Assembly: GCF_024808255.1 (NCBI RefSeq)
Contig: NZ_JANTYS010000001.1
Coordinates: forward strand, 1 to 64,000
Source: Mucilaginibacter dorajii
Lineage (GTDB): Bacteria > Bacteroidota > Bacteroidia > Sphingobacteriales > Sphingobacteriaceae
Length of the DNA stretch: 64,000 nt
Direction: 5' to 3'
The position numbers and the translations under genes are program-made. Positions within the stretch are counted from its first letter, which is position 1. Each line of letters opens with the position of its first letter. A model generated the notes under the pieces. That model saw nothing but the letters and a program-made list of their open reading frames with translations, did no database searches and was not told the origin of the DNA. Positions 1 through 9,690 of the stretch are shown one piece after another.

Positions 1-327
1 TTGCTGAGAAATTCAACGAAAACAGATAAACATGGAGCCAATACGTTGCAAACATAGAGGCCGCATCATTTGAATTATGATACGGCCTCCTTTAAGAGGA
101 TATTTAAGAGTCATTTGCTAAGCAGGTGGCTCTTTTTTCGTTTTAAAGGTCTTTTGTCTGATAGTCCCAAAGTCTTATCGTCTATTGTTCCCCTCTTCAA
201 ATTCTGTCCTTGCTCCTTCATCCTTCCATCCTTGGTCCCTTTTGTACCCAAAAGTTTACAAAGCAAAACTTCTTATAATTTTTTAAAAACTCTATATTCA
301 CCACGTAGTACCAACCTCACACTAAAT
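1..327. other. Intergenic region upstream of the GH20 gene
   Basis: No gene is supported here. The GH20 frame stays open upstream to position 70, but that stretch encodes a low-quality sequence with no domain, and the signal peptide begins at the ATG at 328. I therefore treat 70-327 as untranslated. The only clear structure is the hairpin at 57-89. Confidence 0.6.
57..89. terminator. Hairpin, probable terminator of an upstream gene
   Basis: GAGGCCGCATCAT (57-69) pairs with ATGATACGGCCTC (77-89) with one mismatch and a 7-nt loop. It is followed by CTTTAAG, which is only a weak U-tract. It probably ends a gene lying left of the window. Confidence 0.5.
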
Positions 328-2631
328 ATGTTAAAAAAAGCTTCCCTGCTGCTGTTCGCACTGCTTACATCATGCACTATTGTTGTTAACGCCCAGGATA
401 CTGATCCGTACGCGGGTATTATCCCGGCACCGGTATCGTTAAAAAAAGTACCCGGTCAGTTTATATTGAGCCAGGAAACCCGTATCCAGGCCGATTCACC
501 TTCAAACAAAGCGGTAGTTTTTTTTAAAGATTATTTGGCCAATAACCAGGCTTATAATAAAGCCATCAGTTTAAAAGGGGCGGGGAACGCTTCAAACACC
601 ATTACCCTAACAGCTGCCGGTACCGATGGCTTGCCTGCCGAAGGTTACCGCTTAACGATCACCCCACAACAAATTACCGTTGCAGGTAAGGGCGCGGGCC
701 TGTTTTATGGCATCCAAACACTTATCCAGCTGTTCCCGGCCGATAGGGCTGCTACCGCTAAATTACCTTGTGTACAAGTGGAAGATTATCCACGCTTTGG
801 CTATCGTGGTGCTATGCTTGACGTAGGCAGGCACTTCTTCGGCGTAGAGATGGTGAAAAAATACATCGACCTGTTAGCTGCCTACAAACTGAATAACTTT
901 CATTGGCACTTAACTGAAGACCAGGGCTGGCGCATCGAGATCAAAAAATATCCTAAGCTAACACAAATCAGCAGCGTGCGCGCGCAAACGCTGATTGGCG
1001 GCTATCGCGATAAAACACCTCAACAATTTGATGGCACGCCATACGGTGGTTTTTACACCCAGGATCAGATCCGCGATGTAGTTAAATACGCCGCCGCAAG
1101 ATACATCAACATTGTACCCGAAATTGAAATGCCTGGCCACTCGCAGGCTGCCCTGGCCGCTTACCCCGAGTTGAGCTGCGATCCAACCAAAACTTATAAA
1201 GCTGCCGAAACCTGGGGCGTATTCAAAGATATTTATTGCCCAAGTGATAAAACCTTCGCGTTTATACAAGATGTATTGACCGAGGTGATGGAACTTTTCC
1301 CAAGTAAATACATCCACATTGGTGGCGATGAAGCGCCTAAGGATGCGTGGAAAGCTTCACCGTTTTGCCAGCAGCTGATCAAAAAACTAAAGCTGAAAGA
1401 CGAGAACGAGCTGCAAAGCTACTTTATCCAACGGGTAGAAAAATTCCTGAACTCAAAAGGCCGTAACATCATAGGCTGGGACGAGATCCTGGAAGGTGGT
1501 CTTGCACCAAACGCGGCTGTAATGAGCTGGCGGGGCGAGGAGGGTGGCATTGCAGCGGCTCAGCAAAAACATAATGTGATCATGACGCCCGGCAGCCACG
1601 GCTTATATATCGACCATGGACAGGGCAAACCAAGCCAGGAGCCATTAAGTATTGGCGGTAACGAGCCATTATCAAAAATTTACAGTTATGACCCAACTCC
1701 CGAAGCCTTAACCGCAGAGCAGAAGAAATATATTATGGGCGTACAAGCCAACCTGTGGACAGAATACATCCCAACAGATGCCAAAGTTGAGTTCATGCTG
1801 CTGCCGCGTTTAATGGCCCTGTCAGAAATTGCCTGGTCGCCATTGGCTAATAAGAATTTTAAGGATTTTTCTGAAACCCGTTTACCAGGTCATTTAGCCT
1901 GGCTGGATAAAAACGGTTTTGATTACCACGTACCTGTTGCCATTGGCGCGGTTGATACCGTAATGATAGGTAGCCAGCTAACGGTAAACCTGAAACCATC
2001 TGTTGACGGTGCCAAAGTTTATTATACCATTGACGGCTATACCCCTCGCGAAACAGATTTAGAATACAATATCCCGATGACCTACACTGTACCGCAGGAT
2101 CAATACCGCGAGTTGCAAACCATTGTTATTACCCCATCAGGTAAACGCAGTAACGTTACCCGTACATTGGTTTACAATAAAGCGCCTTTAGCCCCCGTTA
2201 ATTATACAGGTGATGTGGCCGGCCTTAAATACCAGTTATATGCGGGCAATTTTGGCAGCACCAGCCAATTAACAGGTGCCGCTACAGATAGCGGTACGGT
2301 AAAAACCTTTAGTACAACTGATTTTAGAAAAAGTAAGGGTAAGTATGGTGTAATTTACAGCGGATTTATTAATATTGATGCTGATGGTAATTACGGCTTT
2401 TCAACCCTGTCTGCCAATGGTTCGGTGTTGTTAATTGACGACCAGGTGGTTGTTGATAACGACGGCAAACATGCGGTTAACGAGCAAATGGGTGCCGCGC
2501 CTTTAACAAAGGGCTATCATAAATTTACATTGAAATATGTAGATAATGGCGGTAACAATACCTTAAAGGTATTTATAGCCGCCCCGGGCAAAACCAAGGC
2601 TGAGTTAACAGCCGATGTGCTAAAAAACTAA
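328..2631 (+). CDS. Secreted GH20 beta-N-acetylhexosaminidase with C-terminal PA14 domain
   Basis: A glycoside hydrolase of family 20, expected to remove terminal GlcNAc or GalNAc from glycans by substrate-assisted catalysis. The 767-aa product starts with a hydrophobic signal; LTSC at residues 13-16 could be a lipobox, otherwise cleavage is after VNAQ. A GH20b-type domain (about 30-150) precedes the catalytic barrel. The barrel carries the family signature HIGGDEAPK with the catalytic Asp334-Glu335 pair. A chitobiase-type C-terminal domain (about 545-620) and a PA14 carbohydrate-binding domain (about 632-760) follow. The ATG at 328 was chosen over the longer open frame because the signal peptide begins there. 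The PliI-like lipoprotein gene follows after 19 bp, so the two are probably co-transcribed. Confidence 0.93.
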   Translation: MLKKASLLLFALLTSCTIVVNAQDTDPYAGIIPAPVSLKKVPGQFILSQETRIQADSPSNKAVVFFKDYLANNQAYNKAISLKGAGNASNTITLTAAGTDGLPAEGYRLTITPQQITVAGKGAGLFYGIQTLIQLFPADRAATAKLPCVQVEDYPRFGYRGAMLDVGRHFFGVEMVKKYIDLLAAYKLNNFHWHLTEDQGWRIEIKKYPKLTQISSVRAQTLIGGYRDKTPQQFDGTPYGGFYTQDQIRDVVKYAAARYINIVPEIEMPGHSQAALAAYPELSCDPTKTYKAAETWGVFKDIYCPSDKTFAFIQDVLTEVMELFPSKYIHIGGDEAPKDAWKASPFCQQLIKKLKLKDENELQSYFIQRVEKFLNSKGRNIIGWDEILEGGLAPNAAVMSWRGEEGGIAAAQQKHNVIMTPGSHGLYIDHGQGKPSQEPLSIGGNEPLSKIYSYDPTPEALTAEQKKYIMGVQANLWTEYIPTDAKVEFMLLPRLMALSEIAWSPLANKNFKDFSETRLPGHLAWLDKNGFDYHVPVAIGAVDTVMIGSQLTVNLKPSVDGAKVYYTIDGYTPRETDLEYNIPMTYTVPQDQYRELQTIVITPSGKRSNVTRTLVYNKAPLAPVNYTGDVAGLKYQLYAGNFGSTSQLTGAATDSGTVKTFSTTDFRKSKGKYGVIYSGFINIDADGNYGFSTLSANGSVLLIDDQVVVDNDGKHAVNEQMGAAPLTKGYHKFTLKYVDNGGNNTLKVFIAAPGKTKAELTADVLKN

Positions 2632-2650
2632 CAGAAGGATAAAACATATA

Positions 2651-3409
2651 ATGATCAACAGGTTATATTATTTAGCTTTTTCATTAACTGCCGCCATTGC
2701 TTTGGCGGGCTGTGGTAACAGCGGAACAAAAACAGCGGTTGCGCCGCCTGCCCGTAAAAAGCCCGAATTAATGGCTCCTTTCAGGTTTCATAAACTGATC
2801 GAGGTTTCGCCGGGGCAAAGTTATGACGTTTTTAGCTGGGGCAGGGGATCGCAGGAGGCAGGGGCTTTTATGATCCTGCATTCGGATTCATCGGCCATAA
2901 AATATACCACCACAACCGGCGATCTGGATGGCAACATCATTGATGTTTACAATGCTGATATGGATCTGGACGGCAACCCTGAGATACTAATACAAGCCAA
3001 ATCAAAAGATACCATTAACCGGGCAAGCATTTATGCTTTTGAGTTTAACGATAACAAGGCCAGCAAGCTCGATTTTCCAAAACTAAACTCATCCCAGCGT
3101 AAAGGCTACCGGGGCGAGGATAACTTTTACATCCGCGAGGGGAAGTTGATCCGGGAGTTTCCTATTTATAGTGGTACCGGTAAAGATGCCAAATCAACCG
3201 GTGCCAAACGTCAATTGGAATACGGCCTGAGCAGGAATGAGTTTACCGTTAAACAATTGAGTAAAGATTCTGTAGATGTAGCTACAAAGGCGACTACTGC
3301 GAGTACTCCGGTAAAGCAGGCCGATAAGCCAAGTGTCAAAAAATCTGAAAAGAAAAACTCATCAAAATCAAGCAAGAAAAAGAAACATAAAAGACATAGG
3401 GGGGATTAG
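2651..3409 (+). CDS. Lipoprotein resembling PliI-type lysozyme inhibitors
   Basis: A 252-aa product with a lipoprotein signal (LAGC, lipidated Cys21). The central part, about residues 45-200, has the pattern YDVFSWGRGSQEAG followed by an acidic DMDLDGNPEILIQ segment. That resembles the DxDGDGxPE segment of the PliI (I-type lysozyme inhibitor) family. The similarity is from memory of the family, so the function is an inference. The last 40 residues are an unusual, very basic Lys/Ser tail that could bind nucleic acid, LPS or peptidoglycan. It lies 19 bp behind the GH20 gene. Confidence 0.55.
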   Translation: MINRLYYLAFSLTAAIALAGCGNSGTKTAVAPPARKKPELMAPFRFHKLIEVSPGQSYDVFSWGRGSQEAGAFMILHSDSSAIKYTTTTGDLDGNIIDVYNADMDLDGNPEILIQAKSKDTINRASIYAFEFNDNKASKLDFPKLNSSQRKGYRGEDNFYIREGKLIREFPIYSGTGKDAKSTGAKRQLEYGLSRNEFTVKQLSKDSVDVATKATTASTPVKQADKPSVKKSEKKNSSKSSKKKKHKRHRGD

Positions 3410-3754
3410 ATCCATGGTAAATGCATCTAATTGGGTTAACATAACTTAACACAATTTAAAAATATATTTTATAAATGATTAATAATCAATATTTTATATT
3501 TTTACATGGTTAACACTAAACTGATGTATCGTGCAATTTAGGCGCATCCAAATATTTGTGCCTGTTGTTGCCCAATACAGGTGCCGAATGGACCTGGATC
3601 TTTTAACCAGGATCAGATGATAAAAACAAGGTATCGTTTGATGCTTATATATTCCGAGGGCATAAGCTTATTCCGTTAGCTATTATAAAAAAACAGCTCA
3701 TCGCCGTTAACTATTTAGATGGGTTTGCTCTGGGATTAGACCCTCTTTTATTTG
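3410..3754. other. AT-rich intergenic region between convergent genes
   Basis: No open frame of substance is seen. The segment is very AT-rich near 3440-3510 and contains a short CCTGG/CCAGG dyad near 3590-3615. It ends at the convergent terminator at 3755-3813. Confidence 0.5.
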
Positions 3755-3813
3755 ATATTTCGTTAAAAACGGCTATTAGATGGATTATCTGATAGCCGTT
3801 TTTAACGAAATAT
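3755..3813. terminator. Bidirectional terminator hairpin
   Basis: A perfect 22-bp inverted repeat, positions 3755-3776 against 3792-3813, with a 15-nt loop that itself holds an AGAT/ATCT mini-stem. T and A runs inside the arms can serve as U-tracts in either direction. It separates the rightward lipoprotein gene from the end of the leftward receptor gene. Confidence 0.8.
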
Positions 3814-3820
3814 AGTTTAC

Positions 3821-6616
3821 TTAGTTTTTCACCCTGTTCTGCTCACTTTCGGCACCATTGGCATCGTGTTTACGCTGATCTGAAATCGTTTTGCCAAATC
3901 GATAGCTAAAAGTTAGTACGCCAAAACGGGTATCGTTTTGGTTATGGTAGGATGCATTCGTGTTTACCAGGTTGGTAATTATTCCCTGGTTTACATACGA
4001 ATAAAATATATCATTAACCGCCAATTTAATAGAGGTACTTGTTGAAAGTTTTTTAGAAACAGCCATGTTTACCTGTCCCCGGCTACCTACTATAAACTGG
4101 GCCGAAGTAACCTTACTCCGGTAACTGCCGTCTAACTGGGCATTCCAGGTATCGCTTATTTTAAATTGCAGCATGGGGTTCACATAAACAAAGGTGCCTT
4201 TGGTATGTAAAAAGCCGTTATAAAATGCGCTTTTTGATTCCATTTGTGTTAATTCGGAATAGAGGTGAAAACTGAGCCATTTGGTTGGATCAAGCGTACC
4301 ATCTATCGATATGCTTTTGTAGGTGCTTGTGCCTATGTTCCCTGGCCGGTCGTAGTAAATGCCATTAACAATCTCAATGGTTTCGTTAACATTGTCGGTT
4401 GTAGAGCCATAGCTTATTGTTGTAGTGAACTTGTTTTTATAGGTATGCGAAAGCTCAATGTCTGTTGAATAGGAAGGTTTAAGTAAAGGGTTACCAAGGT
4501 AATAGGTAAACTTATCAATCGGACTGATAAATGGGTTCAGGTCCTGGTAATAAGGGCGGTCTATCCTTCGCCCTATTTTAAGACCGAATTGATTATTGCT
4601 CATGGTATCCAGCTTGTACGATGCATAAAATGTAGGAAAAAAGCTGTTATAGTTGCGTTGAAATGCAGAGTCGGGTCTTTGCGCGTTCCCAAGCTGATGC
4701 CCATCAGAATTGGTGTTTTCAAACCGTAGCCCGGCTTCTATCGATAGCTTTTTAAAATCCTTATTTACATTTACATAGGCAGCGTTTATATTTTCCTTAT
4801 AAATAAAATGGTTGCTTAGGTTGTAATCCGGGCTGCTTACCTGGTTAATTACGTTTGAGTAATCTGCCAGGTTATCTGTTTTTGTAAAGCTCGATTTTAC
4901 ACCGGCCATCAACTTCAATTTATTGGCAAAGGGGTGGGCATAATCAGTTTTGGCCGAATAAATATGAACATTTGCAGGTAAATTACCATTGCGCTGATCC
5001 TGTGTTGCAAGGCTTTGATCTGGCAGGTAAGTGAAATTGTTAAACTGCTGGTTTATATTTGATTGATAAACTATATAATCCACATCGGCGGTTAATTCTT
5101 TTCCGTTTTTATCATATTCGTGGCGGTAGTTAAAGTTGATGCCGCCGTTTTTGTTATTATAGATCTCGGTATTATGCGCCACAACTGCCGAATCTAATTG
5201 ATGCCCTGCATTCAACAGGTTACTGGTGCTATTATAATCGCGGGTAAAGGGGCGGATGGAGCCGGTAAGCACAACACCGAACGTAGTTTTATCAGATGCG
5301 TAATAATCGGCCCCAAGCTTTGAAGCAGAAGCGTGGCCGTGTTGATAGATGTAGGTGTGTTGATTTAAGAAGGAGGTTGTACTGCCATCCGGGGCAAAAT
5401 ATTGCCTGTCTATATACAGGTTATTAAACCCACGCTGAACATTAAAGCTTAGGTTACCAAAAATATTCAGCTTACCATCGCGGTAATTGAAGTTAAAACT
5501 GTTATTGGTTTTTGAATATTTACCCTGTACAAATGCCAGGCTGATGCCTCCGTTAAACCCTTTGGCTGCATTCTTTTTGGTTTTAATGTTGATAACGCCT
5601 CCATTGCCGGCCGCGTCATACTGGGCAGGCGGGTTGGTCATGATCTCTATCTGGTCGAGGGTTGATGAGGGCAGCGACCGTAAATAGTTTTGAAGGTCCT
5701 CGCCCGATAGGTAAGTGGGTTTATTATCTATAAAAACGGTTACTCCCGATTTTCCCTTTAGGCTGATCACCCCGTTTTGATCAACCTGTACACCTGGTGA
5801 TTTTTCCAGTACCTCAAGCGCTGTGATACCGGCGTTGCCTATCAGGGCATCTACATTAACAACTGTCCGGTCAAGTTTCTGTTCAATAAAAGGGCGGGTG
5901 CTTACAATGCTCACCTGCTTTAGCTGCCTTACGGCCGTGCTAAGTACCAAATCTGGCAGGGTTACCACCGGGGCATCGGCAAGCGTAATCGCAACGCTTA
6001 AACTATCTTTGCCCATGGCCGATAGCTTAACCAGGTAATCGCCTTTTGCAATTACCGATAACTTAAAATGACCGCCGGTATCTGTCTGTGTGGTTTGTAA
6101 TATTTTATTAGCACTTTTTTCGCTCACGCTAACCATGGCGAATTCAACGGGCTTGTGATCGATTCCGATAACCCTGCCTTTAATTTCATAAGATATTTGC
6201 GATTGATTCTTTTGCAGCAGAATGCTTTGATCAACCTGCCTGAAAGATATAAAGGTATTTTGCAGCAATGCCTGCAAAATTTGTTCAATTGAGTTGGCTG
6301 TTTCTGTTAAGTTAAGGTTATTGATATGCCTGATGTCCGCTTTGCGGTAATAGAACCGAAGCGCGGTTTGTTGTTCAATTTTGTGGATAGCCGTTTCCAG
6401 GCTTTCACGTTTAAGGGCTATCGTTACCTTTTCGGTATGCATATCCTGTGCGCTTGAAACCGCTGCAGATAACAGCTGCACAGAGAGCATGGTAATAAAA
6501 GCAATAACGAAGCTTATACGCATCAGTTGTAGTATGGTTAATTTATTAGATAGCCGGCGGCTGGTTTTGCACGTACCTATAGCCGCCCTTCTCCGCTTTA
6601 TTGCAGAAAAATTCAT
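3821..6616 (-). CDS. STN-domain TonB-dependent receptor (OMP_b-brl_3 type barrel)
   Basis: An outer-membrane TonB-dependent receptor of 931 aa that also signals. After an N-terminal export region, residues about 60-125 (EKVTIALKRESLETAIHKIE onward) form an STN domain, the periplasmic signalling part of FecA-like transducers. A carboxypeptidase-regulatory-like repeat (about 128-220), a plug domain (about 240-345, with DQIEIMTNPPAQYDAAGNGG) and a beta-barrel follow. It is the last gene of a minus-strand set after the ECF sigma and FecR genes, 181 bp downstream of fecR. That arrangement implies surface signalling to the sigma factor. The substrate cannot be read from sequence. The barrel resembles the product of 13613-16063, which lacks STN. 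Confidence 0.88.
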   Translation of the reverse strand: MNFSAIKRRRAAIGTCKTSRRLSNKLTILQLMRISFVIAFITMLSVQLLSAAVSSAQDMHTEKVTIALKRESLETAIHKIEQQTALRFYYRKADIRHINNLNLTETANSIEQILQALLQNTFISFRQVDQSILLQKNQSQISYEIKGRVIGIDHKPVEFAMVSVSEKSANKILQTTQTDTGGHFKLSVIAKGDYLVKLSAMGKDSLSVAITLADAPVVTLPDLVLSTAVRQLKQVSIVSTRPFIEQKLDRTVVNVDALIGNAGITALEVLEKSPGVQVDQNGVISLKGKSGVTVFIDNKPTYLSGEDLQNYLRSLPSSTLDQIEIMTNPPAQYDAAGNGGVINIKTKKNAAKGFNGGISLAFVQGKYSKTNNSFNFNYRDGKLNIFGNLSFNVQRGFNNLYIDRQYFAPDGSTTSFLNQHTYIYQHGHASASKLGADYYASDKTTFGVVLTGSIRPFTRDYNSTSNLLNAGHQLDSAVVAHNTEIYNNKNGGINFNYRHEYDKNGKELTADVDYIVYQSNINQQFNNFTYLPDQSLATQDQRNGNLPANVHIYSAKTDYAHPFANKLKLMAGVKSSFTKTDNLADYSNVINQVSSPDYNLSNHFIYKENINAAYVNVNKDFKKLSIEAGLRFENTNSDGHQLGNAQRPDSAFQRNYNSFFPTFYASYKLDTMSNNQFGLKIGRRIDRPYYQDLNPFISPIDKFTYYLGNPLLKPSYSTDIELSHTYKNKFTTTISYGSTTDNVNETIEIVNGIYYDRPGNIGTSTYKSISIDGTLDPTKWLSFHLYSELTQMESKSAFYNGFLHTKGTFVYVNPMLQFKISDTWNAQLDGSYRSKVTSAQFIVGSRGQVNMAVSKKLSTSTSIKLAVNDIFYSYVNQGIITNLVNTNASYHNQNDTRFGVLTFSYRFGKTISDQRKHDANGAESEQNRVKN

Positions 6617-6797
6617 AATTTTAAATGTTTTAATGATTTCCGAATGATTTAAGACCCCGGTTAGTTCCGGGAAACCTGTAAGTCGATTGCCGTCGGCTTG
6701 CAGGTATTATTTTACCGGCTGCGCTTGTTCTGTGATTGAGCCGGTTTGTATCTGTTTCCTTTCCTGTATTTTGTAAATTAATAGATTGAATTTAGGG

Positions 6798-7787
6798 TTA
6801 CTGATCGCATCCCGGTCCGTCAATGTTAATACTGCCGTCAGCGTTTGTTTTGTAGGTCGCGCCGTTAAAAGCGCATATTACCTTCAGTATTTTATTTAGG
6901 TTGTCTCCGTTTAAAGATGTGCCGGTGAACTGGCATTTTTTAACCTTTTCGTTGCTGAAACTGATTTTTACCTTAAAACGTTTTTCAAGGACGGTGGCGG
7001 CATTGGCAAAGCTGATATCTTCAAAATGAATCTCCTGTTGCTGCCATGCAATCACCTGCGTTACATCTACCTGTGCCTGGACGGCTGTTTGCGAATCAGT
7101 ACGATAACTAATTTGTTGATTAGGGGTAAGAATGCCCAGTGTTTTATTGCCATTGCCCACGCTTACTTTACCGCGTGTTACCGTTACTACTATGGTGTGG
7201 CTTACCTTATCTTCCTTAATATTAAAAGCGGTACCCAACACGGTGGTGATCACTTTGCCTGTATGGATAAGGAATGGCCTGGTAACATCATGATTAATGT
7301 CAAAATAGGCCTCGCCAGATAGATAAACTTCCCGTGTTTTACCGTCGAAGGTTTTAGGATAAGTTAATTCCGAACCGGCATTCACCCAAACTTTGCTGCC
7401 ATCGGCCAGCGTAAGTTGTTGTTTTTGGTTAATACCCGTTTTTAAAACAGTTTGCTCAACAACAGCGTCATCGTTATTAGTTGCCGACTGAATTAAATAA
7501 ACGGAAAAAAAGATGATTAAAACGGCGGCGACTGCCGCAATGCTTCGCCATAAGATTTTCGACCGTTTTATTGGAACAACCTTAGCTCCTTTATTATCTA
7601 TATCCTGACGGATGCTGCTGTAAAGGAAAGATAACCATTGCGTACGGTCGGCAGCGGCCATTTGGTGCCACTCGGCACTGGGGTTATTGGTATTGGCTAA
7701 CCATTGCTCTACCCTTTCTTTTTCCGATGCCGATGCTTCTCCGCTTAAATAGCGGTCAAGCAATTTTTCCATGTCCTGCTGGCTCAT
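6798..7787 (-). CDS. fecR: FecR-family anti-sigma factor
   Basis: An inner-membrane anti-sigma regulator of 329 aa that relays receptor occupancy to the ECF sigma. A short cytoplasmic N-terminal region contains the LLDRYLSGEASASEKERVEQWL pattern in two parts. A single transmembrane helix follows (about 78-100, SIAAVAAVLIIFFSVYLI). The periplasmic FecR domain (about 115-215, with GSELTYPKTF and GEAYFDI) comes next, then a DUF4974-type C-terminal domain (about 250-320) that should contact the receptor STN domain. It is flanked by the sigma gene (upstream) and receptor gene (downstream), but a MITE now separates it from sigma. Confidence 0.92.
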   Translation of the reverse strand: MSQQDMEKLLDRYLSGEASASEKERVEQWLANTNNPSAEWHQMAAADRTQWLSFLYSSIRQDIDNKGAKVVPIKRSKILWRSIAAVAAVLIIFFSVYLIQSATNNDDAVVEQTVLKTGINQKQQLTLADGSKVWVNAGSELTYPKTFDGKTREVYLSGEAYFDINHDVTRPFLIHTGKVITTVLGTAFNIKEDKVSHTIVVTVTRGKVSVGNGNKTLGILTPNQQISYRTDSQTAVQAQVDVTQVIAWQQQEIHFEDISFANAATVLEKRFKVKISFSNEKVKKCQFTGTSLNGDNLNKILKVICAFNGATYKTNADGSINIDGPGCDQ

Positions 7788-7864
7788 TGTTTTAATGATT
7801 TTTGCAGTAGTCGGATGAAAGCGGATTTGGTACTATACGAAAATGAAAAAAAATTATTTTTTAT

Positions 7865-8206
7865 TTAGAGCCTGTTTAAATTTCTTTCAAAAATATTTTT
7901 ATATACTCCATTGAGTGCATATACACTCGTCATTGCGAGAACCCATCAGGGGTAAACCAAAAAAAAAGAGTGATGACGTTTAATGCCCATATGGGTTAGC
8001 GCAGACGACTCACCCCGACGAGGCTCCGCCCGTCTGCCCCTCTCTCCGGCTGCGCCGCATAGAGGGGCTAAAAAAGTTTTTTGTTTCCTCTAACCCTCTT
8101 TGCGGCTTGCCGGAGAGAGGGTGGTCCAGCGAAGCGTAGACCGGGTGAGTCGTTGCCGGCGTTCTCGCAATGATGATCTTTTTATTTATTCTAAAACAGG
8201 CTCTTA
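7865..8206. mobile_element. MITE with GAGCCTGTTT ends and TTA target duplication
   Basis: A non-autonomous element of 336 bp. Its ends are GAGCCTGTTTAAA (from 7868) and TTCTAAAACAGGCTC (to 8203), flanked on both sides by TTA (7865-7867 and 8204-8206). Inside lie CGTCATTGCGAG-type arms and a core (about 8005-8150) that forms a long imperfect dyad (GACTCACCC ... GGGTGAGTC). It has no coding capacity. Related copies are at 26399-26732 and 40473-40720, in the opposite orientation. TNA target duplications suggest mobilisation by an IS5-group transposase, which is an inference. Confidence 0.85.
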
Positions 8207-8778
8207 TTACTAATCTCCCAAAGAATAGCAATAAAAGGAAGGGATTTACGTAAAACGGCAAGCGCGGTAGTCAGTTGATTTTTTACGGTTTGTTCCGAAA
8301 TATTAAGCCTGGCGGCAATCTCCGGAATACTTAAATGCTGGTCTCGGCTTAACTGATAAATTTCCCGTACCCTTGGCGATAACTCATTCAAAGACTCATC
8401 AACTGTTCGTTTCAACTCCTTGGCTTCTAACTGTTGATGTGCATCGGGATAAAAGGACGTTTGTAAGGATTGCAGCATTGCCGAATAATCTTCCCGGGTA
8501 ACGTTTTTGCGGATGTGATCAATAACCCGGTAGCGCACCGCACCAAATAAATATGATTTTAAATCGGCCTTTATTTCCAGGAGTAAGCGATCTTCCCAAA
8601 GTTTCACAAAAAGATCGTGGATGATATCCCTGGCATCTTCCAGCCTGAATAATTTCGAAGCTGCAAAGCCAGCAAGATTTTCTGCATACCGGGTGTAAAT
8701 TTCTTCGAAAGCAGCTTCATCACCATCTTTTAAAAGACGAATTAACTGAAAATCTGCTTCGGATTGATATATACTCAT
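8191..8778 (-). CDS. ECF RNA polymerase sigma factor, sigma-70 family
   Basis: A 195-aa extracytoplasmic-function sigma factor. Sigma-70 region 2 covers about residues 15-85 (FEEIYTRYAENL ... DARDIIHDLFVKLWE). Region 4 covers about 120-175 (LNELSPRVREIYQLSRDQHLSIPEIAARLNIS in two parts, then QTVKNQL), the helix-turn-helix for -35 recognition. The ATG at 8778 is preferred over an upstream TTG, because TACATTTG at 8795-8788 looks like a -7 promoter element overlapping that TTG. The last residues (SLF and stop) come from the MITE end. Without the insertion the frame would stop two codons earlier (NK, stop), with fecR starting about 73 bp later. Confidence 0.9.
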   Translation of the reverse strand: MSIYQSEADFQLIRLLKDGDEAAFEEIYTRYAENLAGFAASKLFRLEDARDIIHDLFVKLWEDRLLLEIKADLKSYLFGAVRYRVIDHIRKNVTREDYSAMLQSLQTSFYPDAHQQLEAKELKRTVDESLNELSPRVREIYQLSRDQHLSIPEIAARLNISEQTVKNQLTTALAVLRKSLPFIAILWEISNKSLF

Positions 8779-8915
8779 GGTAGCAAGCAAATGTAATCTT
8801 TAGGGATAATATATTTAAAGAGGACTACAGGCATCCGCTAACATAAGTTAGAACACTTTAAGAGGTATTAGTTACGCTTATTTAAGACGAAAAAAAAGAG
8901 TTTTTCCAATCGATA

Positions 8916-9491
8916 TCATTCCACCCGGTTTATCTCATAAACTTTTACTGGTTCAACCAGGTATTGCGCGTCATCTTTTTGTGATTGAATTTTTTTAACA
9001 ACGTCCATACCTGCGGTTACCTTGCCAAAGGCGGCAAAGCCTTGTCCGTCGGGGTTACGGGCACCGCCATAATCTAAAGCTGGCTGGGCATTTATACAGA
9101 TAAAAAACTGGCTTGTGGCAGAGTTTGGTCCGCTTCGGGCCATGGAGAGTGTACCATTTTGGTGCAGTAACCCAGTGGATTTGGTAGTTTCAATTTTTAT
9201 ACTGTCGAGGATCAGGCTATCGGGCATATTGCCACCCTGGATAACCTGGATTTTTACTTTCCTTGTGGCTTCGTTAACAGGAGTACAAACCCTGAAAAAG
9301 CTGCTGCCATTGTAAGCGTGCTTGTCTACATATTTCATAAAATTTGCTACGCTAACAGGCGCTTTAGTAGGATATAGTTCAATTGCTATATCACCCAGCG
9401 AAGTTTTAATAAGACAATGTATCGGCTTTTGTGCAAAGGCTGTCAAAACGGAGGTTACGGCTAAACAAAAAATGGCGATTGCTTTTTTCAT
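8916..9491 (-). CDS. Exported cyclophilin-type peptidyl-prolyl cis-trans isomerase
   Basis: A 191-aa foldase acting in the periplasm. A signal peptide (about 1-20, ending AFAQ) is followed by a cyclophilin domain beginning IKTSLGDIAIELYPTKAP. It contains the family core FFRVC, VIQGG, GTLSMARSGPNSATSQFFI and FGKVTAGMDVV. The FFICIN segment and the Arg of FFRV are typical active-site elements. It is transcribed alone leftward, with purL starting a separate unit upstream on the same strand. Confidence 0.93.
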   Translation of the reverse strand: MKKAIAIFCLAVTSVLTAFAQKPIHCLIKTSLGDIAIELYPTKAPVSVANFMKYVDKHAYNGSSFFRVCTPVNEATRKVKIQVIQGGNMPDSLILDSIKIETTKSTGLLHQNGTLSMARSGPNSATSQFFICINAQPALDYGGARNPDGQGFAAFGKVTAGMDVVKKIQSQKDDAQYLVEPVKVYEINRVE

Positions 9492-9654
9492 AAGGAATAG
9501 TATCTAAATACCGAAAGGTACAGTTTCTTTGGTTTAGATTTTACGTGGTATATGGGTTAGCACAATTTAACTTTGGATGTTTTTGGGGAATTTGCACCAT
9601 CTTACAGCCAAATCTGTTGATCAAACCGATTTGTAAAAAGTCCCTGCAAAGCGG

Positions 9655-9676
9655 GAGACGCAAAATATTGCGTCTC
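9655..9676. repeat. Short GAGACGCAA palindrome
   Basis: GAGACGCAA (9655-9663) and TTGCGTCTC (9668-9676) form a perfect 9-bp dyad with a 4-nt loop. It lies between the purL terminator and the cyclophilin gene. It looks like a dispersed palindromic repeat rather than a gene-specific signal. Confidence 0.5.
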
Positions 9677-9690
9677 TACAAAAAAACATA

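Noticed and set aside
70..327. Upstream extension of the GH20 frame by 86 codons
   Set aside because: No domain or signal, odd composition, and the signal peptide begins at 328.
7800..8260. Minus-strand open frame within the 8-kb MITE
   Set aside because: It is the element's palindromic DNA read as codons; the other copies do not keep the frame.
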